Positions 10,999 through 22,408 of a stretch of 64,000 nt of DNA are shown here, one piece after another; positions within the stretch are counted from its first letter, which is position 1; each line of letters opens with the position of its first letter. The notes under the pieces are model-generated. The model ran no database searches and had not been told where the DNA came from. It saw nothing but the letters and a program-made list of their open reading frames with translations. The position numbers were made by a program, and so were the translations under genes. The stretch comes from Absidia repens (Eukaryota > Mucoromycota > Mucoromycetes > Mucorales > Cunninghamellaceae), in assembly GCA_002105175.1 (NCBI GenBank), contig MCGE01000020.1, positions 310,001 to 374,000 of the forward strand, given 5' to 3'.

Positions 10999-13900
10999 AT
11001 GAATGACCAAATAATACCAACAACATTTGATCATCAACGTGTATCTTTGCAAGAAAATGATCCTTCCGGTGATTCCAGCATCAGTCCTTCTCCACCCTCT
11101 TTGTCTACATGTCCGACCATTACTGTCCCTTCTCCTTCAGAAAACTGCTCCCCAGATCCATTGAATTATATTGGTGGTCCTATACCTGATTCTGTACGGA
11201 AAAGCTATGTACAACAAAAGCTTCCTGTCCGCAAGCAAAGTCTGGCTGCATTTGGTTCCAATCGCCCTAGCTACCGTCAAAGGGTTCCTGCAAGACGAGT
11301 TGGATCTTCTATACTTTGCCCTCCACCTGACAGACTTGCCCGTGCTCTCACGACAACTTCTCCATCTACAGTCACCTCATCAAACATATCCAAAACACCA
11401 ACGCGAAGTGCCACTATCACTTCACCGACTTCGCCTCTACCGATTTCTTCATCTCCTTCATCGCCCTCCTCTTCAGCAAATTTGACCTGCAAGCTTAAAC
11501 ATTCTGACACCAACAACAACTTTGCTGATCCGTCTTCACCGACATCAAGTATAGATCTACAAAATAGCTTACCCGATTTTCGCTCTTCCACGGGATCGTC
11601 AATGGTCACCGCACCACTTTATCTGCAACCTGAACCAGAGGAGTCAAGAACATGGCAATCAGAAAATATCAACAACGGTAAGGGCATCGGCAACAGCAAT
11701 GACGACGATGAAGGCGACGAAGACTTTTATTTCGGCGATCGACCTCCTTCTACCATCGACTGTACACGACCTATATTAGCTACAACATCATCATCCAACT
11801 CTTCCGCGTCCGTTTATATGACACCGCCATTAGAGCCATTGAACGCCTTACAACGAAATAAATCGTCCTCAATACCACCATCAACGTCAGACCAAAGCGA
11901 TGTGGATACATTATCAGCAGCATTTATACCTATACATATCAATACCGAAGTAGTTGGTTCAACAAAAGATTTTGATGATGACGATAGCACTATATTTTCA
12001 CCGTCTACTCCAGCTACACACGATGACAGCGACAATATGAATGGGAATGATTACAGCTCCGGATCCAGTTGGCCAACCACCACACCATCGCCATCATTAT
12101 GTGGAACAAATGATACTGAAGGGCGGACTGGTGCTCATCAAAGGAATGCCAGTGATGGAGGTAAATACATTTTATTTTGTAGGATAATGTTATAGAGGCG
12201 ACGATCGGGGGGGGGGCGAAGGCAATAAATTGATATGGGTACTCATTTATTTTATATTTTATTTTTTATTGGTGGAACGGGATGTACGTATAGATATGAT
12301 TAATGCAATGCCTTTATCGAATCCTAATCCACAAGATGAACAGCTTCAATTACATGCTACGGATAACAACATGGCAATAGACGACTCGAACGATTGCGAT
12401 ACCACTGACAAACAATCCAACGTCAACAACGCTCTATCAGAACAAACCAAACGACGACTTGAACGTCAGAAATCAACTCACTCATTCTATACACCAGCTT
12501 TGGCATTGCTGCCATCTCAAACGAAGACACCTAAGCTGTCATTGCTTCGCAACACTTCGCGGTCCTCGTCTTTGTACTCTTCTCAATTTTACCCGGCGTT
12601 GTTATCTCGTTTGGCTCAAGAATTGCACCGACGTCTCCGTGTTCGGTCCCTGGTGAAGGATGACATTGAATACTCTTATGCATTTACTGGCAAAGAAGCT
12701 GTGGTAATTCAAAAAAAAAAAAAAGTCCGGGCCTTCTCGAAGTGAACACAAATTAATCGTACTCCTCTTTTATTTTTTACATAGGAATGTCTACTACAAC
12801 TTCTTCGTACAAACGATCGTAATCTTGGTCTCCTGGTGGGACGTGCCCTCGATCATCAGCACTTCTTTCACGATGTCACCTATGAACACCATCTACGCGA
12901 CTCCCGGGATAAAATATACCAGTTCAAACACCAACCAAAGGACTTGTTAGCTGCTACAACAAACGTGGATATCACCTCTTCTAGGCAAAGGAGTATTGAT
13001 AGATCAGGTAACTAAATAGATATGAAGATCGGAAAGTCAAACAAAAGATTTCTGACACTAATGAGGAAAATATGCTTTTTTTTTATCTATTTGAATCAAT
13101 CGAAATTATCTTAGGCCTCTCCAAAAAGGATCTACCCAATGGAATATTCACCTTGTTAACAAACTGCTATTCACCCACATGCTCGCGTGATCAACGTTGT
13201 TATAGCGTGCACTGCCCAAGGAAAGGAAAGGTAACAATGAGTTAAATAAATAAAAGCGTCAATGTATGGTATTTTAATTTTGTCATTGTGTTGTTGTTTT
13301 TTGGAAATAGTTAGTCAAACGATCCACTAGTCAATCATCACTACAAGAAATGGTATTAAATATTTGTGGCTGTCAAATCTATATTTGGTAATGGTCAATT
13401 AACATTCTTTCCTTTTGATTGATAGGAAGAAAATCGTAGTCTGTGGATCTATTCTGTACCAAAAGCTGTTCTAGATGCTACCTCAAAAGAAGAAATCAAA
13501 CGTCAAGAATGCATTTATGAATTAATTTATACCGAAGCCGATTTTGTAAGGGATCTACAATATGTCCACAACGTAAGTCTCTCTCTTTTTTTTTGACGAT
13601 AAGAGGATTCAAAGAATACAATTGGAGGATACAGTTTATTAATAGTTTTATACTACATTATAGTTCTGGGTCAAGCCTTTGATTACTCAAGACATCATTC
13701 CTGACAAGCGACGTGAAAATTTTGTGCAAGAGGTTTTTTGGAATATGGCAGATATTGAGAAGGTGAATCATGTGCTATCTCAAGCTTTGTTATCATTGCA
13801 AAAGAAACAGCATGTGATCAAAAGCATCGGTGATCTCCTCCTTATCCATGTGTCTCACTTTGATCCGTTTGTTGCTTATGGTGCTCATCAAATTATTGGC

Positions 13901-16214
13901 AAGTTCAAGTTTGAGTTGGAAAAAAAACGAAACCCAGTGTTTGCCCAGTTTGTCCAAAATACAGAACGACTACCTGAATCTCGGCGCTTGGAGCTCAATG
14001 GTTACTTGACAAAACCTATCACTAGACTCGGAAGGTAAGAAAGAAAAAAAGAAAAGAGGATATGAGCTCTGACAAGTTTTGTTTCTATTTTACTAATGCT
14101 CATGGCTCTTCATATTTTTCCTTATAGATACAATCTTTTATTAAGAGAAATACTCAAGCGGACGCCAGAAGACTCCCCAGATTTTAAAGCTATCCCACAG
14201 GTGATGGAGATTCTCACAAATTATATGGTGCGTGTCAATGCGGAAACTGGCAAATGTGAAAACATCTTCAACTTGCAGCAGATCGAAGAGCGATTGTCAT
14301 TCAAATCACCTGCAGATCATGTGGTAAGTGGAAAAGAAAGAAACAACATGAAATTCAGCATTGTACTGATCGATTTCAATTAGGACCTATCTCTCAGAGA
14401 CCCTCGAAGACAGTTGGTACTTCAGGGAAGAATGAAACGGAAGGGAAATACATCTTCTGAAGCCTCTGATTTACAGGTGTTTTTGTTTGATCATTATCTT
14501 GTATTTGCCAAAATCAGGTATTTTGATCATTTAGAATATTACAAGGTATACAGAAAGGTAAGAATCAATATTGGGAGATGCAACGCTTTATCCTTCTTAC
14601 TATCATTCTAATCAAATCGTTTATTTTATCTAGCCAATTCCACTGGACCTGTTATCAATCTCGAGCTCGGCGACAAATCTTCGGGCGAAACGTGCAAGTA
14701 CTCTTTTGGCATACAATAGGGCAAGCATGAGCAACTCAAACTCTCATTCATCATTACCACGGGCATCAACATCGGAAAACTTACTAGTCAACAAATCGAA
14801 CGCATCGACCAGCATCATCTTTTACCACCACGGACGGAAAGGATCACCACCTATGACACTTTATGCACCGACGGTCACCTCTCGTAAAACTTGGATGGAA
14901 AATATTACTCAGCAACAAAACATTGTCTCCAACAAACGGGCTGTTTACACTGTACGGAATCTGATAGAACGACAATTCTTGTCAGCGAACAAAGTATATG
15001 ATTCCATTCTCATCAACAATACGAAACCAACATCCGATGACAGCAATTTAATCGATAACGACAGCGACAGGAAACACACCTTGTTGATTGGGACTGACAC
15101 AGGCGTTTATATCCGAACTGATTCTTCCACTGATGATTATGATGATAATGACAATGAGCAATGGGATCAACAGCAAACAACTGCAAAACGGGTGATCGCT
15201 TTGGACAGAATTACTCAAATTGAATTGATGGAAGACTCGCAACTACTTGTATTGGCGGACAAAACGCTATGGACTTTTCCTTTGGCCGATATCTTGGACT
15301 CTTCTTCTTCCTCAGACAAACCACTATTGATGAAAAAGGGACGGATGATCAGTACCAATACCGCCTTTTTCCATGTAGGTGAATGCATGAACAAGACCAT
15401 GGTTTGTATTTCCAAACCAAACACTTTAGCCACCACCACCATTCGTGTACTGGAGCCCATTGCCACTGATGACAACAAGAAAACGAAAACTGGATTTAGC
15501 ATTCGCCGTCTAGTACGCAATGGGCCTGTTGGACTCCGACCTTACAAAGATCTCTACTTGCCTAGTGAAGCTTCTTCTATCAGTCTCCTCAAAACCAAAA
15601 TGTGTATTTCGTGTCCTAAAGAAATCGGTGTGGTGGATATGAAATCATTTGGTGTACAAGCATTGCTGGATCCTGCTGATGACGGACTAGATTTTGTATT
15701 TTCAAGGCAAGATATTCGACCTATTACCATTTACCGAGTCCAATTTGCTGAGTACCTTGTGTGTTATAACGGTAAGAAAGAAAAAAGGGGGCAGCTGGCT
15801 TTTTTGTTTTACTAATGACTTGTTGTCTCTATCTATCTGGTGTAGAATTTGGCTTTTTTGTTGATCAACGTGGCAGGTGGATCCGATCAAGTTACATCCT
15901 GGAATGGGAAGGCGAACCTGATGCTTTTGCGTTATCATATCCATATATATTGGCTTTTGAACCTGAATTTATTGAAGTCCGAAATATTATATCAGTAAGT
16001 CCAACAACATATATGTATATAAGCTATAGCATGGATGGCAAATATGAACGAACTTTTTAATATTTTACTATAGGGTAAAGTCGACCAACTTATTCGTGGC
16101 AGAAATATTCGATGCACAAATTCAAGAGAAGGAACAATTCAAGGCTCTATGAATGATACCTACAATGATGGATACCAAGTCATCTTCCAACTAGATCGAA
16201 TTAATTCGGATTGA
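10999..16214 (+). CDS. ROM2: Rho guanine-nucleotide exchange factor, Rom2-type
   Basis: Predicted GDP/GTP exchange factor for Rho1, acting at the plasma membrane in the cell-wall-integrity pathway. The 12 exons are 10999-12160, 12294-12703, 12785-13007, 13115-13230, 13311-13352, 13426-13572, 13664-14034, 14128-14323, 14384-14557, 14634-15771, 15846-15994 and 16074-16214. All phases close, giving 1422 aa. Residues 1 to about 480 are a disordered Ser/Thr/Pro-rich region. A DEP domain lies at about 490-572. Next is the Rom-family motif PNGIFTLLTNCYSPTCSRD (about 604-622). The DH exchange domain covers about 660-870, a PH domain follows (from about 890, with a Ser-rich insert), and a C-terminal citron-homology (CNH) domain covers about 1050-1400. 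This DEP-DH-PH-CNH order is that of fungal Rom1/Rom2. A poly(A) signal is at 16358-16363. Confidence 0.93.
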
Positions 16215-18144
16215 TGATGGCTCCTTTGTCCCCACCCTCCCGCCCCTCCTTTTCCTTCCTCCTCCATGTTTCAATTGTACTTTAGCTATTTTCGCCCATC
16301 TGCATTGTATTCCATAGTTTATTATATTATATCATTAGAACTAAATATCTACCACTCAATAAATTTTATTTTATTATTATCATATTGTTTCATCAATGTT
16401 GTCATGAAAAATATCTCACCACTTTTTTTTTTGCCCTGTAATTCACATCAAGTACATCAAAATCATCCACATTTTTTTTTTCTATAATTCAAAGTGATTA
16501 TTTTCATGAAAATAGAATCATTATGTATTGTCGATGATGTTGTATGATGTTAATTTCTGTATGATAGAAAAAAAAAACAGTGGGATCCCATTTTTGTCAC
16601 GACGAAAAACGCATGCCAAACGCCCACAAGAGACTAAAAACATTTCACACCCCGCCCACGTGAAATATTTATATTCTCACATTTTTAATTTTTTTTTTTT
16701 TCGCACTCTCTTTCTTTTTTTCTTCATCAATTCAACTTCTTTGATGTTAGGTTGGACTTAGATTAGCATCAGGACTAGTTTAGATGGAGTTTCAGATTAG
16801 GGATTACAAGATGCACGGGGAACTCTTTCATTTTGGATCCAGGATTTAGAACCACCATTAGTGGGCTATTTGTAGCCGCCATTAGTTTAGCTTAGTATTC
16901 GTTTGTCCATAGTTTGTATCTACAACGGAATAAAATATAAGATATATCTCTCTTTATTTTGCTTCAATGAAAAATGTGCCATTAGTTCTCCTCATGCCTT
17001 GTACAAGGGATCTTTATTTATAATTACCATCACCCTTTTGATTAGTGTTGACGGTGCTGTGTTTTAATAAAAAAAAAAAGAAGATATCTCTTTAGTCTTT
17101 TTGATGCCATGTATAGTATACTACTCCTCCGTTTTATAGTTATTCATTTAGATTAGTGTTAACTATTCTTCAACCGTCACATTAAGTTCCCCTTATGCCT
17201 CTTCCACCAGATCCTTCCACTGAATCCCGTTGTTACAATGAGCCCTTCACCTTTTAGTTTCAGTTTCTGCCCAATGTTTCAATAAAACTATGTCCTTTGT
17301 TTTTTATTACTACTAACCATCAGCTGACTCATTTAACTGTGAATACTGTCGCTATTTGTAGCTGTTTCTTGAACGTCCTACTTAGCACTTGCTTTTTAAT
17401 TCATTCACTATGACTATGTTTTTCCTTTATTTGAAACCCAGGGACTGGAGGATAGTCTTAGAACGCATACTATTAAACCAATCATGTAAATACAATCGGT
17501 TTATCTTCGTATCAATATTAAATACGCATGCCTAGCCTTTTGTTTTTCGGTGAGCCGTTCTTTCATAGGTGTTGGTACTCCGTCACGGCCGATCTTTTCC
17601 CCATACCCACACAAACACACACACACACATGCAAAAGTAGACAAGTAAATGATAAGTGATCAAACGATAAAAAAAAGTTGCGAAGATGACACATTGATCG
17701 TAAGTTTTATTACAGTAAAAAATAAATAAATAAATAAAAATAGAGATATCGCAGAGAAGAACTGCTTACATAAAGGGACAAGAAGAAAACTAATATTAAC
17801 TAATGACTGTACTATTTAGCAGGTGTTGGGTCCGTACAAAGAGAAGAGAGATCTGGTCAAGCTGTCGTAAGAAAGGGGATAAAGCAATGCCGGTTTTAGT
17901 AAGATGATCCTCTAAACATTATGCCGATGATTGTGGTGGAAACAAAGAGGTCTCTCCGCACAGACAGATAGATTCGAGCTGCTAGTAGTAGTTGCTGTTG
18001 GTGGTAGAAATCGATACTAGCTGATGGCGTTATGTAGCACACCACCCAGTGAGTCAGTTAATGGCGAAAATTGGTAAATAAATACACTAGTAGATGATCA
18101 TTTTATTAAGAGGTATAAAACAAAATAATGAAGACTACAGCAAT
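16215..18144. other. 1.9-kb convergent intergenic region with repeat copy 2
   Basis: Lies between the 3' ends of the RhoGEF (+) and the NAPE-PLD-like gene (-). Repeat copy 2 fills about 16590-17500. The rest is the two 3' UTRs and simple sequence. No gene is visible. Confidence 0.6.
16590..17500 (+). repeat. Dispersed noncoding repeat, copy 2
   Basis: Same orientation as copy 1. It has the CCCGCCCACGTG E-box context (16657-16662), a T/C-rich tract, GTTGGACTTAGATTAGCATC near 16750, and a core from GGATTACAAGATGCACGGGG (about 16801) to GGATTTAGAACCACC (about 16855). It then has GGAATAAAATATAAG near 16928 and later degenerate subunits (near 16970 and 17090). The left-hand block present in copies 1, 3 and 4 is not evident; the RhoGEF 3' UTR lies there instead, so this copy looks truncated at its left end. 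Confidence 0.7.
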
Positions 18145-20121
18145 CTAACTAACTACACTAGATTCCCTACCACTAATTGTTGACAAATAAATGGTTTCTC
18201 CTAAACAAGTTGTTGTGAATGTTGTAGTGCTGTTCGATTGATGATGTTGGTGGTGGTTTTTGTTGTTGTTACTTTTTGAAGATGGTTCTGATGTTAACGT
18301 TGATGACGCTGATGGTGGTGGTGGTGGTGGTGATGATGACGATGATGATGATGATGGTGATGATGAACGTGGTGCTGGTAGCGGGTGTTTTCGCAATGTT
18401 TCCTCCAAGACGGTACGTGGTTCCAAGGGTGATCCATCTACAGATGAATGAAATGTACCCCAGTTGATGCCGATGGTCAAACGAGGACAGCCTAGACGGT
18501 GATGTGCATGGAGCGCTTCGGAAGGGTCCATATGGAGTGACTTCTTGATGGTTCTAGGGTTGTAACCACCAATAGGTAATGCTGCCAGAGTCAAAGGTGC
18601 ATATACTTTTCCAATCGCCTTGAATAAATCTTTATCATATGCTGACGCACCACTATTAAAACAATCATAGAAGGAGGACCAATGAGATTAGATGAATAGC
18701 AATTTCGTGAGGCGGAGGTTCACTTACCAGAAAAAGAAGCTTTCGCTTTTTGTTTTGATGACAAAATTACACCACAGAGATTGGTTCTTTTCTAGTGACC
18801 AACGACCACTTGAATGCTACCGCAAAAAAAAAAAAAAAGTGAGTTAAACTGTGAAGTTCACCCACTAGCTTTCCCCCTCCCCCTTTCACATACCATTGAT
18901 GGCACACTTGCTACAACTACTTCTGGGCGTTCCTTATGTCGTACCTCTTGCCACCAATCCAATTCAATCACCTAAATAATCCAAACCACGCGCGGTAAGT
19001 TCACTGTAATCAGTTCTACATATCTTGTACCTGGTTTTTTTTTAGTCACTTACATTTTCGATACCACAACCAACGAACCAATCACGAAGACCCAGAGGAA
19101 TGTACCAAGTCACTGAGTTTCCTAATTGCTTGACTACATGATCGTCTATTTGTAAAATGGGGCATATAGGTTAAACCATGAATCTACCCAATTGTGTGTG
19201 TATTTTACCTAAATGACCGACATGATCATGAGAAATCAGGACGATATCTACCTTGTCCTGAAAAGTTTCGAGTTTGCAAGGAGAGGATCTGACGCGCTTC
19301 TTCAGTACCAGTGAATCGTCAAATATAGGATCTGTCAAAATGGTAAGGCCGTCCAAGGTAATCAAGCATGTCGACTGTCTGTTGTAAAAAAAGAAAAAAA
19401 GAGATCGAGAATTAGTATATACAAATCATTGGCTGGAATTCCATGCACGTGTAGAGTAAAAAAAAAAAAAAATGAATATGTGTAATGTATTTTACCCTAA
19501 CCAAGTAAACGTTGTCTGTGGTGGAGTATGATCTTCAACATCGACCCAAGATTCAGTTAAGCGTGAAGGAGCGACTGAGTTGAAGATACGATCAAAATCT
19601 GGTCGATGTAACGGGAATGCCTTATCCAGAACCTATGCAACGCAAAAAAGAAAAGGCATATAGGGCGTTGTTTAATACATGATATGGCAGCCATATTCTG
19701 GTTTTGTTTTTACCTCTGGGTCCACCTTTGAGCTAGTGGTAACACTATACCAAGTTCGTTTCACCCAGTCAAAAGCATAGTCTTTCCAGGAAGGAGTATC
19801 CCACGCTTCAAAAGGATTGACAAAGGATGCTTCGATCTAAGGAAAACCATAACTGTCAGTGTTTAGTAACATTACTTGCGGTATTGTTTCCTATGTATAT
19901 ATTACCTGTAAACTTGCATATCGGTCTTCGGCGCGATGTAAATGTCGACGTTTCCGCATGTGCTGTCTCCTAAGAGCTTCCACAAGGTCAGTATGATGAG
20001 AAGCCTGGAGAGAATAATAGGCAAGAGCTGATGCCGTCATTGTTGTGAAGAGTGTTGGAAGTATGTACGGATGATCGAATGGTATAGGGAAGTTTGCAAA
20101 AGATAGTCTTTTATTAGTCAT
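18145..20121 (-). CDS. NAPE-PLD-like metallo-beta-lactamase-fold protein, probable pseudoenzyme
   Basis: Family members release N-acylethanolamines from N-acyl-phosphatidylethanolamine using two zinc ions. The eight exons are 20121-19906, 19836-19714, 19632-19496, 19378-19209, 19145-19054, 18971-18894, 18816-18728 and 18652-18145, giving 470 aa in phase. The family is clear: DGLTILTDPIF, then VLISHDHVGHLD, WYIPLGLRDWFVGCGIENV, VIELDWW, PSMHSSGRWS and INWGTF. Several expected zinc ligands are missing. HxHxDH reads H209-D-H211-V-G213-H214, with Gly for Asp. The usual GDT is GAS (Ala304 for Asp). HWGTF is NWGTF (Asn365 for His). H209, H211, H214 and H273 remain. The C-terminus contains a low-complexity Ser/Pro/Asn/His insert (about 395-450). 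An N-terminal hydrophobic stretch (about residues 19-38) may be a membrane anchor. The next gene upstream (Mnd1) ends only 154 nt away. Confidence 0.87.
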
Positions 20122-20275
20122 AGTTGATAGGGATGGGGATGAATAATGATATATGTATGAATGTATTTAATGTGCGTCTTAAAGAAAGAAGGAAAAAAAA
20201 AAAAAGTGGGGTGGAATTCATGAAGAAAAAGAGTTGATTTCAGAGACCGCTGCTGCTAATTACTATTATTTTAAG

Positions 20276-21405
20276 CTACGAGATGGTGTCAAAATCATCG
20301 CCAATGTTGAATGCTTGATCAAATTGCTGTCGTTCCATTCCAAGCTTGTTTGTGCAGTAAGATTGAAGTGCCCATACATTTTCTATCAATGAAATGATAT
20401 CATATGTTAATATTATTCATTATGTGACCTAATTCTTATTCTCTACAGACTTACCTGTCCACCTATTCACAGAGTCCTTGGCCACCAGAGCTGCTTTTTC
20501 TATAATTTAGAAGGAAAAAAAAAAAAAAAAAGATGTCACTATAAATGGATACAAATCACTTTTCTTGTGGTAGCACATTACCTTTTAATTCAAAATTGAC
20601 TGATCCAGAATCCCTATATTGCTGCAGTTCCTGCTGGAGTTTCATTTGTGCTTCCACGCCTTGTTGAAGTTCTGCCAGTATTGCATCTCGTTCATCCTAA
20701 AAGTGAAATGATCAAATCTTATATCCCGAAAAAAAAAGAACGCTCTTTCCAACTTACTGATGGTTCACGTCCACTTGATTCTGCCTTGATCGTCTCGTCC
20801 AATTGGTCTGCCTTCGACTCTTCTTGCTGCAATGATTTTCGCATCGATTCCAGTTTATTTTTTTTCTATGAAGAATGCGCACCAGAGTGTTTAATAACGC
20901 CAAATATAGATTCTATTTGATTCCTACCGTTTGTGCTGCCGCAGAGGGAAAAGACCAATAAAAGTTGGATATGCCAATCTTGTCAGTAACAACTAGGTCG
21001 TCATCCACTAAACTTTGAACAACATCCTTGACAGACTGCGACGCTGTGAGGTGTTGACATATGAGTATCCTCTTCAATAGAACCAGGGCGCTCTTTTTAA
21101 TCAACTTACGTATGCCTTTTTTCTGACCAATTTTTTCAAGATCTTTCAATTGATAGACTTCACACTGAAATAAATTCAAGATATGCTGGTTAGCAATGCA
21201 GTCAGTGTATTCAATAAACGAGATCTCTCCCTCCCCCCGCCTCTCTCTCTTTTTTTTTTTTTATCTCACCGATTCGTGGAATATGTTGAGCATTCGGATC
21301 CGCTTTTCTTCAGCAGAAACACCTTTACGTGACTATAAAAAGTAAAGTAAGGGCGTAATGAGAATTAACGAAAATCAAAGTTTGGTCGAGTTCTTCTCTT
21401 ACCAT
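20276..21405 (-). CDS. MND1: Meiotic nuclear division protein 1
   Basis: Partner of Hop2; the Hop2-Mnd1 heterodimer promotes strand invasion by Dmc1/Rad51 in meiotic recombination. The eight exons are 21405-21403, 21332-21270, 21164-21110, 21043-20928, 20865-20758, 20696-20582, 20499-20455 and 20382-20276. The 203-aa product matches the family (about 205-220). The N-terminal winged helix contains VYQLKDLEKIGQKKGI, SVKDVVQSLVDDDLV and IGISNFYWSFPS. A coiled-coil middle follows, then the family C-terminus from NRWTENVWALQSYC to DDFDTIS. The first coding exon is only the ATG, followed directly by GTAAGA. This start was chosen because it joins in frame to SRKGVSAEEKR, the expected N-terminus. Its presence suggests a sexual (zygospore) cycle. 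Confidence 0.93.
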
Positions 21406-22408
21406 GAGTAACAGTAAAGATTGGCTTTTATAGTGGATAATATATGAAAAACCTGGAACCAGCGCGAAATTATTTCTCTTCCTAAAAACGCGGACATTGA
21501 ATTGTTTCAAGCGTTTTTATTTTTTTTATTTTTTTTATCTGTTCTTCCTTACAATTGTGCTGCGCTTCTCACTACCTACCTTAAATGCTACACAAATGCA
21601 TCTTATTGTATGGTGTACTACAGATTTGAACAGGACGTCTGATGTTGACAGAAAGTACTAGCTATAAAGGACGATCAACTGCTGCTACAAAAATATATGC
21701 CATGGTTTAGCCTACTCACCCTTCTTTCTCTCTTCTTTGACTAGGCTATTGACTTTTATTGACTCTTGACATGCTTTTTTCTGTAATTCTCTGGACTCCA
21801 CCAACATTTTTCATTTTGATCATCTTCGCTCGTGTGAAAATACCTGGCAGACCTTTGATTTGTGGCCAATTGATTCAACAACTCATCTTCACTACATAGC
21901 CTCGGTCACATTACCTCCGTTTCCACATAGTATTAGCTATATAGTTCCCTTTTTACTTCTGCTTATATATACATATATATATATATATATATAATTACTG
22001 TACCTCAATTGAATAAACTCATATGATATGTTCCATATATGCAAGAACTGTCCTTCACTTTACTATGATTGTCTTTCTGTCTCTCTCAATCTGTGTGTGC
22101 TTTTGTTCAAAAAACTAATTTCAGGGGAAAATATGGACTGGTTCACCAAATTTGGTTTCATGCAAACGGTGGTCAGTTCACCGTCGAAAATGCGTTGTTT
22201 AAATTTTTTTTTGTCTCGGCTCTTTTTTTTTTTTTTTGACACAAATAGTTATTTGTTGTTTCTCTTTCTTCTGCATTTTTTTAAACGCGGTATATTCTCA
22301 CTCTATGATTGTATCACTGACATTAAGATGAATCCTTCTTTGTTCCATCTCTTCTTTGCTATTCATTTGTAAAACGGACACGGAAAGATTTAGATCCCTT
22401 TTGGCAAA
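21406..22408. other. Divergent promoter region of MND1 and the GH5 glucanase
   Basis: About 1 kb between two outward-facing genes. It contains a TA run near 21967-21993, a CCAAT box at 21866-21870, and T-rich tracts near 22200-22240. No gene is supported; the frame at 22028-22372 is low-complexity. Confidence 0.55.

Noticed and set aside
8700..17500. Repeat copies 1 and 2 as an LTR pair flanking a retroelement that includes the RhoGEF gene
   Set aside because: The interior is a normal 12-exon host gene with no reverse transcriptase or gag. The copies are diverged and copy 2 is truncated, so two independent insertions are simpler.
18260..18467. Plus-strand Asp/Gly/Val- or Met-rich frames opposite the NAPE-PLD-like C-terminus
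   Set aside because: They are the complement of the Ser/Pro low-complexity insert on the minus strand, with no independent support.
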